NCBI RefSeq assembly: GCF_013201665.1
Contig: NZ_CP053840.1
Span: 2,108,001 to 2,172,000, forward strand
DNA from: Arcobacter venerupis
GTDB lineage: Bacteria; Campylobacterota; Campylobacteria; Campylobacterales; Arcobacteraceae
Length of the DNA stretch: 64,000 nucleotides
Direction: 5' to 3'
Shown here piece by piece: positions 35,594-45,162 of the stretch. The notes under the pieces are model-generated. The model was given only the letters and a program-made list of their open reading frames with translations. It was not told the DNA's origin and did not search any database. The first letter of the stretch is position 1, and each line of letters starts with the position of its first letter. The position numbers were made by a program, and so were the translations under genes.

Positions 35594-37126
35594 TTAAGCC
35601 TTGATTTTTACTTTAAACATTGCGCCATCACTTGTGTTTTCAACGCTTAATTCTCCACCCATATTTTTTTCTATAATCATTTTTGACATATAAAGTCCAA
35701 GTCCTGTACCTTTTAGACTCTCTTTAGTTGTAAAATATGGTTCAAATATCAAATCCATATATTCATTTTCAACTCCACCTGCATTATCTCTTATTATAAC
35801 TATTGAGTAACCATTTTCATAATCAACTTCTAATTCAATTCTTGGATTTTCTATATTTCTTTGAATTAAAGCATCTTTTGCATTTGACATTAGATTTAAT
35901 AACACTTGAGCAAATTCTCTTTTATATCCATAAATTTCACAATTGCATCTGATTTTTCTATGTAAAGTTATATTATAGTTTTTAATTGAAGCACTAATTA
36001 AAGATATTGCTTCATAACAAGAGTCTTCAATATAAAAATATACTTTTTGTTTATCAGGTTTAAAAAAGTTTCTAAAATCATCTATTGTATATGACATAAA
36101 TTGAATTAATTTATTTGATTCTTTTACAGATTCTAAAATCATATTATCATCTACTTTTTTAAATTTTGTGGCTGTTTCTAATTCCATCAAAATTCCAGCA
36201 ACTTCACTTAATGGTTGTCTCCATTGATGAGCTATCATAGAGAGCATTGTTCCCATTCTTGCAAGTCTTGATTGATGAAGCATTGCTTTATCTTTTTTTT
36301 GAACTTCTTCAATTGCTCTTTGTACTTTTAACTCTAAGTTTTTATTTATATCTTCAAGTAAAAGCTCTTTTTTCTTAACATTATCTTGATACTTTGCAAA
36401 AACTTCAGTAATTTTTTTTGACATAAAGAACGAGATTATTCCAATAAATAAGATGATTAAAGAAGATATAAAAACAACAAGTCTGATATATTTATCAATT
36501 CGCTCTTCTAATAACTTTTTATTTTCGTAAATTGATTTTTGAATATCATCAATATAAAGTCCAGCACCAACTACCCAATTATAATTTTTATAAAGTCTGA
36601 AAAATCCAAGTTTTTTTGAGAAATGTAACTCTTGTGGTTTTTGCCAATAATACTCTATAAATACACCATCTGTTTTTTTTATAGATTCATCAATAAATTG
36701 TTTTGTAATTAAACTTCCCATAGCATCTTTTAAGTCTATATCATAGGTATTAAGGCTCTCTGGTCTAAAAGGGTGTGCTTTTAAATAATAGTTTGTATCA
36801 TGTATCCAAATATATCCATGTTTACCATATCTAATAGTTTCTGTATATCTTAAAATCTCATTTTGTAGTTCATCTTGAGTTAATTTTGTATTATGATTTA
36901 CATGGTATTCAATATAATTCACTATATTGTCAACCTCTTTTTTAAGAATATTCTCTTGTCTTTGAATATATTCTTTTTCTACTCTAATACTCTCTTCTTC
37001 AAAATAATTATTTTGATTCTGCACAAAAAAGTAGATTGTAAAAAAGGCTACTAATATTACTGTTATTATAGGTGTTAGAATAATAAGTTTTGGTATATTT
37101 CTTTCTGAAAACAAAAAAGACTCCAT
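35594..37126 (-). CDS. Cache-domain sensor histidine kinase of the TRAP-pxp system
   Basis: The 510-residue protein is laid out as TM1 (about residues 13-33), a periplasmic single-Cache domain (YGKHGYIWIHDTNYYLKAHP, ending WVVGAGLYIDDIQ near residue 195), TM2 (about 215-238), a coiled coil, and a kinase core with H-box MGTMLSMIAHQWRQPLSEVA (His near residue 299), N-box LMSNAKDALI, G1 RDNAGGVE and G2 GTGLGLYMSKMI. It likely senses an extracellular carboxylate such as 5-oxoproline and phosphorylates the adjacent OmpR-type regulator. The gene start lies 27 bp downstream of a GTGAG direct repeat. Confidence 0.92.
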   Translation of the reverse strand: MESFLFSERNIPKLIILTPIITVILVAFFTIYFFVQNQNNYFEEESIRVEKEYIQRQENILKKEVDNIVNYIEYHVNHNTKLTQDELQNEILRYTETIRYGKHGYIWIHDTNYYLKAHPFRPESLNTYDIDLKDAMGSLITKQFIDESIKKTDGVFIEYYWQKPQELHFSKKLGFFRLYKNYNWVVGAGLYIDDIQKSIYENKKLLEERIDKYIRLVVFISSLIILFIGIISFFMSKKITEVFAKYQDNVKKKELLLEDINKNLELKVQRAIEEVQKKDKAMLHQSRLARMGTMLSMIAHQWRQPLSEVAGILMELETATKFKKVDDNMILESVKESNKLIQFMSYTIDDFRNFFKPDKQKVYFYIEDSCYEAISLISASIKNYNITLHRKIRCNCEIYGYKREFAQVLLNLMSNAKDALIQRNIENPRIELEVDYENGYSIVIIRDNAGGVENEYMDLIFEPYFTTKESLKGTGLGLYMSKMIIEKNMGGELSVENTSDGAMFKVKIKA

Positions 37127-37153
37127 ATTTTAAAATTACTCTAACAAATCTGG

Positions 37154-37169
37154 GTGAGATAAAAGTGAG
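37154..37169. promoter_or_regulatory. GTGAG-N6-GTGAG direct repeat before the kinase gene
   Basis: Plus-strand GTGAG at 37154-37158 and 37165-37169, an 11-bp period, in the same orientation and spacing as the pair upstream of dctP. This suggests autoregulation of the two-component operon by its regulator. Confidence 0.55.
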
Positions 37170-37180
37170 TTTATATGATA

Positions 37181-37645
37181 TTAATATTGATACATATGAT
37201 ACTTTTTATTTTCTGCTGCTTTTCGCTCTTCAATTTTTTTATAAACATCTACTGCTTTTTGTTTTTGTTCAATATTTACCTCTTTTGTTTTGTACTCTTT
37301 TATGATTGAATCTAAAACTAAAATATAAACTATTGAGTTTAATTTTAAAGAGTCTTCATTTCTCATTAATTTATCTAAATCAATAGCATAAACTGCTTCT
37401 GAAAAAGTAAAAAATAGTCTTTGCTTAATATCTTCAAGTCTATATGAATATCCTAAAATTATCAAAAAATTCTCTTCAAACTCTTTGTCAAATTCTAAAT
37501 TTTTCAACTCTTTTGCAAATGAAGAGATTTTTTCTTCATATTCATTTGCAATCACTGGTGCTTCAACTATTTTATTTTTAAAACCATAAATAAAATTAGC
37601 AATTTCGTTAATTAGTTCGATTTTGTATCCTTTTTTCACAATCAT
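37181..37645 (-). CDS. Hypothetical helical protein (154 aa)
   Basis: I cannot assign a family. The protein is soluble and almost entirely alpha-helical by composition, with amphipathic repeats such as NEYEEKISSFAKELKNLEFD and a Lys/Glu-rich C-terminus (EQKQKAVDVYKKIEERKAAE). It has no cysteines or signal peptide. It lies upstream of the two-component genes on the same strand but is separated from them by 54 bp that carry a regulator-like site, so co-regulation is possible. It is divergent from the DUF4197 gene. Confidence 0.65.
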   Translation of the reverse strand: MIVKKGYKIELINEIANFIYGFKNKIVEAPVIANEYEEKISSFAKELKNLEFDKEFEENFLIILGYSYRLEDIKQRLFFTFSEAVYAIDLDKLMRNEDSLKLNSIVYILVLDSIIKEYKTKEVNIEQKQKAVDVYKKIEERKAAENKKYHMYQY

Positions 37646-37701
37646 TACATAGTAGCTATTATATAATGAAATCTATAAAATACAAAACATTAGGGAAAAT
37701 T

Positions 37702-38517
37702 ATGAAAAAATCAATTATCGTTTCAACATTACTTTTAACTTCAACACTAACTTTTGCTTTTGATTTAGCAAGTATTACAAAAAGTGTAGTAGATTCCGTT
37801 TCAAAAGAGAATTCAACAACTTCAACTCCAACAACAGCAACAAAAACTGACCTTTCAGATTCTACAGTTTCAAATGGATTGAAAGAAGCTTTAAAAACAG
37901 GAGTTACATTTGCAGTTGAACAATTAGGTTCAAATAATGGTTACTTAAATAATACAACAGCAAAAATTCCCCTTCCTAATAATCTATCAAATGTAGAAAA
38001 AGTTATAAGGTCAGCAGGTGGAGGCAAGATGGCAGATGAGTTAATAAACTCAATGAACACAGCAGCCACAAAAGCAGCTCCAAAAACAGCTGAAATTTTC
38101 ATGGCCGCAATTGATAAAATGACACTTACAGATGCTCAAAAAATCTTATCAGGTGGAAATGATGCTGCAACAAATTATTTTAAAGCTAATACAACAGAAT
38201 CTTTGAAAAAATCAATAACTCCTATTATTCAAGAAACAATGAAAGAGAACAAAGTAGCAACTTATTATGATGCTGTAAATAACTTATACAAATCAAATGC
38301 AAAAGGGTTAGTTGATAATAGTGGAGTTATGGGAATGGCAAAAAGTTTAGGTGTTGATTCTTATATGCCTGGAAATTCTGATGAAAATTTAGATGATTTT
38401 GTTACAAATAAAGCAATAGAGGGATTATTTGCAATGATAGCTCAAAAAGAAGCAGCTATTAGAACAAATCCAGTTGAACAAACAAGTTCAATACTAAAAC
38501 AAGTGTTTGGGAAATAA
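37702..38517 (+). CDS. DUF4197 family exported protein
   Basis: The ATG at 37702 has an AGGGA ribosome site and begins a clean signal peptide (MKKSIIVSTLLLTSTLTFAF), giving 271 residues. The frame is open 12 codons earlier, but that start lacks these features. The mature protein matches DUF4197: GLKEALKTGVTFAVEQLGSN, LPNNLSNVEKVIRSAGGGKM, AAPKTAEIFMAAIDKMTLTD and GGNDAATNYFKANTTESLKK. The family is periplasmic and of unknown function. It ends at a bidirectional hairpin shared with the convergent hypothetical gene. Confidence 0.88.
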   Translation: MKKSIIVSTLLLTSTLTFAFDLASITKSVVDSVSKENSTTSTPTTATKTDLSDSTVSNGLKEALKTGVTFAVEQLGSNNGYLNNTTAKIPLPNNLSNVEKVIRSAGGGKMADELINSMNTAATKAAPKTAEIFMAAIDKMTLTDAQKILSGGNDAATNYFKANTTESLKKSITPIIQETMKENKVATYYDAVNNLYKSNAKGLVDNSGVMGMAKSLGVDSYMPGNSDENLDDFVTNKAIEGLFAMIAQKEAAIRTNPVEQTSSILKQVFGK

Positions 38518-38535
38518 GATTTTATCTTAATCCCC
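38509..38535. terminator. Hairpin between convergent genes
   Basis: GGG...TAAGAT, TTT loop, ATCTTA...CCC forms an interrupted stem overlapping the stop codons of the DUF4197 gene and the convergent hypothetical gene. Confidence 0.5.
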
Positions 38536-39108
38536 ACTTTGTAAAGTAAAATAACTTTTCATTGCGTTATTTTTTACTAAACTAAGATTTAAACTCTCAA
38601 AATCTATTGGTTTTCTCTCAAATTTATATTCATAAGTTTTATGAAAATTTTTCAATAAATTTTCATAAAGCTCACCTTTAGTATCAATAATAAAAATCTC
38701 TTTATCTATTTCATAAATATAAATAATATTCAAAATGAAATAGTCATTTATCTTATAAACTAAAAATTCATAATGTGAAAACTCAATTTGTTCTAATAAC
38801 TCCATTGATTTTGCTTTTATATTATCTTTTAGTAAATCTTTGAAAAAAGATAAGGCTTGACCATTCCATGAAATATCATCTTCTGTATGAATATATTCAA
38901 TATGTAAGTTATCTGCTTTTAGAGTATAAGCTTCTAAAACATACGAATCATATCTAGTTTTTGTCTCTACATTTTGAATTGGGAATTTATAAAAAGTATC
39001 TGTATCAATTTTGAATTTTAAATCATTTTCTTCCAGACTAAAATATGGTCTTGATAATTTTTTAATTGATTTAAAAACTGATGTGAAAGTATCTAGAAAC
39101 AGACCCAT
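38527..39108 (-). CDS. Hypothetical protein (193 aa)
   Basis: I do not recognise this one. It is a soluble protein with alternating beta-strand-like aromatic segments (FYKFPIQNVETKTRYDSYVL, HYEFLVYKINDYFILNIIYI, KEIFIIDTKGELYENLLKNF). It has no signal peptide, membrane helix or metal-binding motif. It is a single-gene unit with an AAAAGGAATAAA leader, convergent with the DUF4197 gene. Confidence 0.6.
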   Translation of the reverse strand: MGLFLDTFTSVFKSIKKLSRPYFSLEENDLKFKIDTDTFYKFPIQNVETKTRYDSYVLEAYTLKADNLHIEYIHTEDDISWNGQALSFFKDLLKDNIKAKSMELLEQIEFSHYEFLVYKINDYFILNIIYIYEIDKEIFIIDTKGELYENLLKNFHKTYEYKFERKPIDFESLNLSLVKNNAMKSYFTLQSGD

Positions 39109-39208
39109 TTTATTCCTTTTAGTTTATTTTAAGAAATGTACTTTAGCAAAATAATTTCTTTATTTCAAGGATAATAGTCATAAATTGTGTAAAAAAAATT
39201 AAATTTTA

Positions 39209-39688
39209 TTATTTATTTGCAAAATCTACCAATGCATCGCCCTCAAGTCGATACCCAACCCATTCATTTAAAGCAACAGCACCAAGACTTTCATAAAACT
39301 CTCGTGATGGAGTATTCCAATCCAAACAAGACCACTCAAATCGCCCACAATTTTCTTCAATAGCTTTTTGTGCCAAAAATTTTAAAAGAGCTTTTCCCGC
39401 ACCTCTTTTTCTTTTTGATTCACTAACATATAAATCCTCAAGATAAATACCTTTTTTGCCAAGCCAAGTTGAGTAATTGTAAAAATAAACAGCAAAACCA
39501 ATAGCAATTCCATCTTCTTCACAAATCAAAGCATATGCTGTTGCATTTGAAGAAAAAAGTGATTCTTCAATCTCTTCTACTGTTGTTTTTACTTCATTTG
39601 GTGCTTTTTCGTAAATAGCTAGTTCCATTATAAAATTGAAGATTGTTTGAGAGTCTGTTGGGGTTGCATTTCTTATTTTTAGGGGCAT
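39209..39688 (-). CDS. GNAT-family N-acetyltransferase
   Basis: This 159-residue protein shows the GNAT fold: IRNATPTDSQTIFNFIMELA, the acetyl-CoA binding loop VSESKRKRGAGKALLKFLAQ (about residues 92-111) and GRFEWSCLDWNTPSREFYES. The overall pattern (AIYEKAPNEVKTTVEEIEE, KGIYLEDLYV, W.VYRL-type end) resembles the spermidine/spermine or thialysine acetyltransferase branch, so a polyamine-like or small amine substrate is likely. It is 12 bp downstream of the adjacent hypothetical gene on the same strand. Confidence 0.88.
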   Translation of the reverse strand: MPLKIRNATPTDSQTIFNFIMELAIYEKAPNEVKTTVEEIEESLFSSNATAYALICEEDGIAIGFAVYFYNYSTWLGKKGIYLEDLYVSESKRKRGAGKALLKFLAQKAIEENCGRFEWSCLDWNTPSREFYESLGAVALNEWVGYRLEGDALVDFANK

Positions 39689-39700
39689 TTTTATTTTCCT

Positions 39701-40417
39701 TTATTTTGGTAAGAGTCCCATTAATCCATTAGTAATTTGACTTAAATTATTTCCTGTATCAATTAAAGTATTTAATTTTTCTAATATATTAATAAATTTC
39801 TCACTAAGATTTGATTCTTTAATATTCTCACTAAATTTTTTATCCATAAAATTATGACCTAATACAATTTCTAATGATTCAACAATTGGAGATATACCCA
39901 TGATTTTATAATCATCAATTGAATCAATTATTTTTTTTAAATAACTCAATAGATATCTTTTAAAATTTATATCTAATTCTAAACTCATAACTTCTTTAAT
40001 TAAATCATTTACAGAAATTCTAATTTCATCAAGCTTCATTTCTTCAATAAGATCTGTTTCATATTCATAATCGAGCAATGTTGCGAATAATTTTATATAA
40101 TTTATTATCTCATCACTAATATGTTGATTAAAAGTTGTCCATTGTCCACTTAAATTTTGATTATATAAAGCATGATTTATTACTGAAATTGATTTATTAC
40201 ATATTTCTAAATGTTCTGGATGATACCTTTTTACATCTTCTAAGATATTACTAGGTAAATTCATAACTTTACTTAATTTACTAAATAATAATTGTTCATC
40301 TCTATTTTGAATTTCTAATAAATTAAACCATGAATTCTTAGTATTATCACCATTAGATAATTTTTTACCTTTCTCTAAAATAAATAATAATCTTCTAGCT
40401 GGATTATCTTTTGCCAT
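39701..40417 (-). CDS. Hypothetical helical protein (238 aa)
   Basis: A soluble, helix-rich protein with no family I can name. Features: a basic N-terminus (MAKDNPARRLLFILEKGKKL), SWFNLLEIQNRDEQLLFSKL, HPEHLEICNKSISVINHALY and a C-terminal amphipathic helix ending in NGLMGLLPK. The pattern suggests an accessory-type protein, perhaps a solitary regulator or defence component, but nothing in the sequence proves it. It is co-directional with the GNAT gene. A long palindromic element lies upstream, between it and htpG. Confidence 0.6.
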   Translation of the reverse strand: MAKDNPARRLLFILEKGKKLSNGDNTKNSWFNLLEIQNRDEQLLFSKLSKVMNLPSNILEDVKRYHPEHLEICNKSISVINHALYNQNLSGQWTTFNQHISDEIINYIKLFATLLDYEYETDLIEEMKLDEIRISVNDLIKEVMSLELDINFKRYLLSYLKKIIDSIDDYKIMGISPIVESLEIVLGHNFMDKKFSENIKESNLSEKFINILEKLNTLIDTGNNLSQITNGLMGLLPK

Positions 40418-40488
40418 CTTTATTTCCCCATTTTTGATTACATTTTATTATTAAATAGCTTAAATAGTGATAGAAATATATATTATCT

Positions 40489-40610
40489 AAAAGAGCTAGT
40501 TGTATGTAGATTCAAGGCGCAAAGAGTTTTTTTTGATTGAGCGTACATGAAGTACGTGATTGAGAAAAAAACTATTTGCAACGCCGAAGATGCGTGCAAA
40601 TAGTTCTTTT
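40489..40610. repeat. 122-bp imperfect palindromic element next to htpG
   Basis: The whole stretch folds on a centre near 40549. The inner stem CGTAC/GTACG (40542-40546, 40552-40556) is flanked by two TGATTGAG direct repeats (40534-40541, 40557-40564). Next, T-rich and A-rich arms pair, then GGCG...CAAA pairs with TTTGCAACGCC, and finally AAAAGAGCTA pairs with the complement of TAGTTCTTTT. The right arm also contains its own local hairpin used as the htpG terminator. The architecture is that of a REP- or MITE-like intergenic element (inference). It stops three bases short of the htpG stop codon. Confidence 0.65.
40564..40605 (-). terminator. Intrinsic terminator of htpG
   Basis: On the minus strand an 11-bp stem (AACTATTTGCA / TGCAAATAGTT), extended by an inner ACGC/GCGT pairing around a TCTTCGG-type loop, is followed by a run of seven T. 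It lies 9 bp after the htpG stop. Confidence 0.85.
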
Positions 40611-40613
40611 ATT

Positions 40614-42524
40614 TTATAAAGCTTTAGCAGTAATTCTTGATAATCTTTTCGCAAACGCTACAGTATCAGTAATTTCCATACCTTCAGATAATTTCGCTTG
40701 GTCTAGTAAAATCCAAGATACATCTTCGATTGTTGATTCATCAGGGCAACCGTTTAATTTTTTTACGATTTCATGCTCTGGGTTGATTTCTAAGATTGGA
40801 GCTGATTCTGGCATTGCTTGTCCCATTGCTCTGAACATATGAGCCATTGCTGCCATTTGTGCATCTGCTGCATCTTTTACCACGCATGATGGAGACTCAC
40901 TTAATCTATTTGTAACTTTTACATCTTTAACTGCATCACCTAATTTATCTTTGATTTTTTTAGTGATGTCTTGGAATTTCTCTTCAACTTCTTTTTTTGC
41001 TTCTTCTGATTGCTCAACTTTTGGAGGTTCACAAGCTGTGATGTCTTTGAATTCCCAATCTTTATAAGCACCAATTGTTGGAGTGATAATATCATCAATT
41101 TCTTTATCATCTAAGATTAAAACTTCGATATTGTTTTTGTTATAAGACTCTAAAAGTGGAGAACTTCTTAAGATTTTTTCATTATCTCCAACGATATAGA
41201 AAATTGCTTTTTGTTCACTATCAGCTCTTTCTTTATAAGCTTCTAATGAAGTCATTTTTCCAGCTTCAATTTTTGAAGATTTGTATCTTAATAATTCTAA
41301 AATTGTCTCTTTATTCATATGGTCTTGATATACACCCTCTTTTAAAGGTCTGATATATTGAGCTACAAACTCAGCATATTTTTCTTCATCTTTTGATAAT
41401 TTTTTGATTTCAGCAAGGATTTTTTTAACGCTTCCTTGTTTGATATTTGCTAAAATTCTATTTTCTTGTAAAATCTCTCTTGAAACATTTAAAGGTAAAT
41501 CTTCAGAGTCAATAATACCTCTTACAAATCTTAAATAAGTTGGTAATAACTCTTTTTCATCATCAGTGATAAATACTCTTTTAACATACAGTTTAACACC
41601 ACTTTGGAAATCTGCTCTATACATATCCATAGGTGCTGTTTTTGGGATGTAGAAAAGTGTTGTATATTCGTTTACACCCTCTGTTTTTGTATGAATTGTA
41701 AGCATTGGCTCGCTTGAGTCATGAGAAATTGATTTATAAAATTGATTATAATCATCTTCTTTTAATTTTGATTTTGGCTGCATCCAAAGAGCTGTTGCTT
41801 CATTGATTTTTTCGTATTTTCTCTCAGTTGTTTTTGCAGCTTCTTTGCCTGCTTTTTTGTCTTCTTCACTTAAAGTTTCAGTCACTTCTTCGTTGTAATT
41901 TAAGAAAATTGGATATGCAATATGATTTGAATATTTTCCAACAATATTTTGAATTCTGTGTTTAGATGCAAACTCAGATACTTCATCATCTTTTAATTTG
42001 ATATAAATAACTGTACCATTTGACTCTTTTAGAGCTGGTGCTAAATCAAACTCACCTGTTCCATCACTTGACCATTTATACGCAGTTTCTTCACCAGCTT
42101 TTTTAGAGATAACATCTACTTTATCTGCTACCATAAATACTGAATAAAAACCAACCCCAAATTGACCGATTAAGTTTGAATCTTTTTTTGCATCACCAGT
42201 TAGTGCTTCAACAAATGATTTTGTACCTGATTTTGCGATTGTTCCAATAGAAGCTATTAAATCAGCCTCGTTCATACCAATACCATTGTCTGAAATTGTT
42301 AAAGATTTATCAGCTTCATCAAAAGAGATATTAATCTCACCTTTCCAATCTGCGAATGCTTCTTTTAAAGACTCATCAGTTAGTCTCACATAGTTTAGTT
42401 TGTCGATTGCATCACTTGAATTTGATACAAGCTCTCTTATAAAAATCTCTTTATTTGAATATAAAGAGTGTGTCATTAAATGTAATAATTGTCCTACTTC
42501 TGTCTGAAATTGATGTTTTGCCAT
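40614..42524 (-). CDS. htpG: Hsp90-family molecular chaperone HtpG
   Basis: This full-length 636-residue protein has the GHKL ATP-binding N-terminus (NKEIFIRELVSNSSDAIDKL, TISDNGIGMNEADLIASIGT, IGQFGVGFYSVFMVADKV), the middle domain (MDMYRADFQSGVKLYVKRVF, LPLNVSREILQENRI) and a dimerisation C-terminus. It is an ATP-dependent cytoplasmic chaperone. It is monocistronic, with an AGGAG ribosome site and a strong terminator. No CIRCE-like operator is seen in the short leader. Confidence 0.97.
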   Translation of the reverse strand: MAKHQFQTEVGQLLHLMTHSLYSNKEIFIRELVSNSSDAIDKLNYVRLTDESLKEAFADWKGEINISFDEADKSLTISDNGIGMNEADLIASIGTIAKSGTKSFVEALTGDAKKDSNLIGQFGVGFYSVFMVADKVDVISKKAGEETAYKWSSDGTGEFDLAPALKESNGTVIYIKLKDDEVSEFASKHRIQNIVGKYSNHIAYPIFLNYNEEVTETLSEEDKKAGKEAAKTTERKYEKINEATALWMQPKSKLKEDDYNQFYKSISHDSSEPMLTIHTKTEGVNEYTTLFYIPKTAPMDMYRADFQSGVKLYVKRVFITDDEKELLPTYLRFVRGIIDSEDLPLNVSREILQENRILANIKQGSVKKILAEIKKLSKDEEKYAEFVAQYIRPLKEGVYQDHMNKETILELLRYKSSKIEAGKMTSLEAYKERADSEQKAIFYIVGDNEKILRSSPLLESYNKNNIEVLILDDKEIDDIITPTIGAYKDWEFKDITACEPPKVEQSEEAKKEVEEKFQDITKKIKDKLGDAVKDVKVTNRLSESPSCVVKDAADAQMAAMAHMFRAMGQAMPESAPILEINPEHEIVKKLNGCPDESTIEDVSWILLDQAKLSEGMEITDTVAFAKRLSRITAKAL

Positions 42525-42603
42525 TTCTAATTTCTCCTATAATTTATTTAATTTTAGAAGAGAATTTTATCGCAACTTTATAAAAGTAAGCTAAAGTTTT
42601 TAT

Positions 42604-42635
42604 TAAAATTAGCACTTTTTACATAAGAGTGCTAA
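42604..42635 (-). terminator. Intrinsic terminator of the chemoreceptor gene
   Basis: Perfect 8-bp arms TTAGCACT (42609-42616) and AGTGCTAA (42628-42635). On the minus strand they are followed by TTTTAATA. Confidence 0.7.
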
Positions 42636-42643
42636 AAATAGTT

Positions 42644-44845
42644 TTATATCTCTTTTGCCTGAACACTATTTTTTCCAAGAAACTCTTTTTCATTTGCATT
42701 TGCAACTATTAATTTTGCTATTGAATCAGTTGCTATTGCTATTTCGTGCGTTTTATTAGAAATAGAAGTATTCTCTTGAGTTTGTTGTTCAAGAATTGTA
42801 ACTGAATCATTTATTTGTTCAATACTTGAAAGTTGTTCTTTACTTGTACTTTCAATATCTGAGATTAATTGGATGGTTTTTGATATATTATCATTTAATC
42901 CTGCGTATCCATTTATCATTTTTTGAGCAATAGTTTTACCAATATCAGCTTTTTGTGTTGCATTTTCTACTAAAGTTTTTATCTCACGGGCAGCTTCGGC
43001 ACTTCTTGAAGCTAAATTTCGCACTTCAGCAGCAACAACTGCAAATCCTCGTCCTGCTTCACCAGCAGTTGCTGCTTCTACTGCTGCATTTAATGAGAGA
43101 ATATTTGTTTGAAATGCAATTTGGTCTATAACTGAAATCGCATCGTTAATTGCACTAACTTGCTCATTAATATCGTTCATTGCAACTGTTGTTTCATTTG
43201 ATAATTTTTGACCATCATTTGCTGAATAATTTAATTCTTTTGCATAAGATGCCATTTTTATTACATTATTTGTATTGTTTTTAATATTATTTGTCATCTC
43301 TTCAAGAGCCTGAGTTGTTTCTTCAAGAGCCGTTGCTGAATGACTTGCATTTTTATTTAATATATCTACATTTTTAAGTAAAATATCACTACTTATATCT
43401 AGTGCTAACCCATTAGATTTATTATCAAGTAACATACTATTTATTATTTCTGCTAATGAGTTTAATCCATCTACTGTTTTTCCTGTTTGATTTTTTATTC
43501 TATATGTAAAATCAAGTTTTTGATAATATGAAAGTGCTGTTGTTATACTATTTAAATCTTCTGCAACATCTTTTGCCATGGCATCTAACATTTCATTAAA
43601 AATCATTTTAAGTTCTTCTAATCCAACATTATCAGTAGATATATCAACTTTTTGTTTTATTTTTCCCTCTTTAACAAGAATTGCAACTCTTTTTACATCT
43701 TCAATTAAAAAACTATCTTGTTCAATTAATGATTTTGTTTTTAATATATTTTCATTTACAATTTTAGACATACTTCCTATTTCATCTTTTGAATCAATTG
43801 GAATTAATTCTGAAATAGTTGATTCTTTATTTAAATATCTAAAGAAATTCATAAGACCTGATTGAAAAGTGTCAATCAATTTTGATATATTTCGTGGAAT
43901 AATAAATCCTATAACTATTATAAACACCAAAATAGATAATGAGATTAATATAGTTAGGTTACGAATATTTTCATTTAAAGTTGCAACTTCTTGACCAATT
44001 TTTTCTTGATCTTTTTTAATAGAAAGTTTTATATCTTCAGCTAATTTCGACATAACGAGCTCTATTTTGCTTATTCCCTCATCTATTACATTATTTCTTT
44101 CTGTAATAATATTTTCAATTTGATTTACACCATTTTGATAAATCATAATAAATCTTGTTGCTAATTTTAATTGAGATTTAATTGAAGAATCTTCAATACT
44201 ATCTTGGATTACTACTAATTGTTTACTTAATAACTCAAATTTACTTTGAACTTCTTTTAAATCTTCAATAGAATAAGAATAAAGATATTTTGTTGTATAT
44301 AACCTTGCTAAAAGTAATTGATTTATAGCTTCTGCTGTTTTAAGTGATGTTTGAAAATCTGTATTTTCTTTTAAATCATTTAAAATATCCATCAAATATT
44401 TTTCAATTCTTTGTGAATTTTGCTCTAAGTTTTGATTTATAATATCATTTCTTTCTTGATTCATTGAGCCAATTAAAAAGAAATTATTTTTGTATATATT
44501 TGCATTTTTTTCTAATTCTTTTACTAAAAGAGCTCTAGTTGGCTCTTGAATTTCTACTTTTGCTTGTTCGAGGCTTTTAATCACTTTATTCAAATTCTGA
44601 GTAAACTTTTCACTTTGTTCTTCACTTGGATTTGCTAAATAATCTTTTACATTTATACTAACTGTTAGCATATTTGATTGTACTTGTCCAGCTAAAACTG
44701 TATTGTTAGTCATTTCTCTATATTGAGTAAAACCATTTGCAACTTTTGTAATACTAAGAATACTATAACTACCTAATATCAAAACTAATATTCCCACTAT
44801 TAAAAAAGTACAAATTAGTTTAGTTTTTATTGTTAAATTTTTCAT
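42644..44845 (-). CDS. Methyl-accepting chemotaxis protein
   Basis: This 733-residue transmembrane receptor has TM1 (about residues 9-29), a long helical periplasmic sensor domain (about 35-290, four-helix-bundle type), TM2 ([20 protein letters not shown], about 300-318), a HAMP-like linker and a long cytoplasmic signalling domain. The hairpin tip reads [20 protein letters not shown] followed by [20 protein letters not shown], the diagnostic MCP sequence that binds CheA and CheW. No C-terminal CheR-tethering pentapeptide is seen. The ligand is unknown. The upstream region holds a palindrome shared with the neighbouring exporter operon. Confidence 0.94.
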   Translation of the reverse strand: MKNLTIKTKLICTFLIVGILVLILGSYSILSITKVANGFTQYREMTNNTVLAGQVQSNMLTVSINVKDYLANPSEEQSEKFTQNLNKVIKSLEQAKVEIQEPTRALLVKELEKNANIYKNNFFLIGSMNQERNDIINQNLEQNSQRIEKYLMDILNDLKENTDFQTSLKTAEAINQLLLARLYTTKYLYSYSIEDLKEVQSKFELLSKQLVVIQDSIEDSSIKSQLKLATRFIMIYQNGVNQIENIITERNNVIDEGISKIELVMSKLAEDIKLSIKKDQEKIGQEVATLNENIRNLTILISLSILVFIIVIGFIIPRNISKLIDTFQSGLMNFFRYLNKESTISELIPIDSKDEIGSMSKIVNENILKTKSLIEQDSFLIEDVKRVAILVKEGKIKQKVDISTDNVGLEELKMIFNEMLDAMAKDVAEDLNSITTALSYYQKLDFTYRIKNQTGKTVDGLNSLAEIINSMLLDNKSNGLALDISSDILLKNVDILNKNASHSATALEETTQALEEMTNNIKNNTNNVIKMASYAKELNYSANDGQKLSNETTVAMNDINEQVSAINDAISVIDQIAFQTNILSLNAAVEAATAGEAGRGFAVVAAEVRNLASRSAEAAREIKTLVENATQKADIGKTIAQKMINGYAGLNDNISKTIQLISDIESTSKEQLSSIEQINDSVTILEQQTQENTSISNKTHEIAIATDSIAKLIVANANEKEFLGKNSVQAKEI

Positions 44846-44891
44846 TTATTTTCTCCGATTATGAATGAGTAATAAAAAGTTATTTTTATAA

Positions 44892-44909
44892 TTCGAACAT
44901 TTGTACGAA
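44892..44909. promoter_or_regulatory. Palindromic operator copy 1 (chemoreceptor side)
   Basis: TTCGAACATTTGTACGAA is a palindrome with one mismatched pair (7 of 8 pairs). It lies 46 bp upstream of the chemoreceptor start and shares its core with the copies at 45032 and 49109. Confidence 0.5.
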
Positions 44910-45024
44910 ATACTATCCTTAGAATTTTTAAATTACGCTTAAACGAATCTAAATATAAAGATGAGAAGATTTACCAATAATATCAAACCTTTCTTCATTA
45001 AGAATATATTAAATTTACAATTGT

Positions 45025-45047
45025 ATAATTTTGAACATTTGTTCGAT
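45025..45047 (+). promoter_or_regulatory. -10 box and operator copy 2 of the MFS-AKR operon
   Basis: TATAAT at 45025-45030 is followed one base later by TTGAACATTTGTTCGA, which would cover the transcription start, the classical position for a repressor. Confidence 0.55.
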
Positions 45048-45162
45048 TATTTTCAAATAATAGAATGAAAAGTTTATTAACACTGTAATATTTATTGTCT
45101 TGAAATTATTTAATACTAATTTTAATATCTAAAATATTTTTATTTACAGTAAGTGACACTAA

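Larger units (their letters stand above)
44846..45162. other. 317-bp intergenic region between chemoreceptor and MFS genes
   Basis: No gene is seen. It holds divergent promoters and two copies of a CGAACATTTGT-type palindrome (44892-44909 and 45032-45047), 140 bp apart. The rest is plain AT-rich sequence. Confidence 0.7.
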
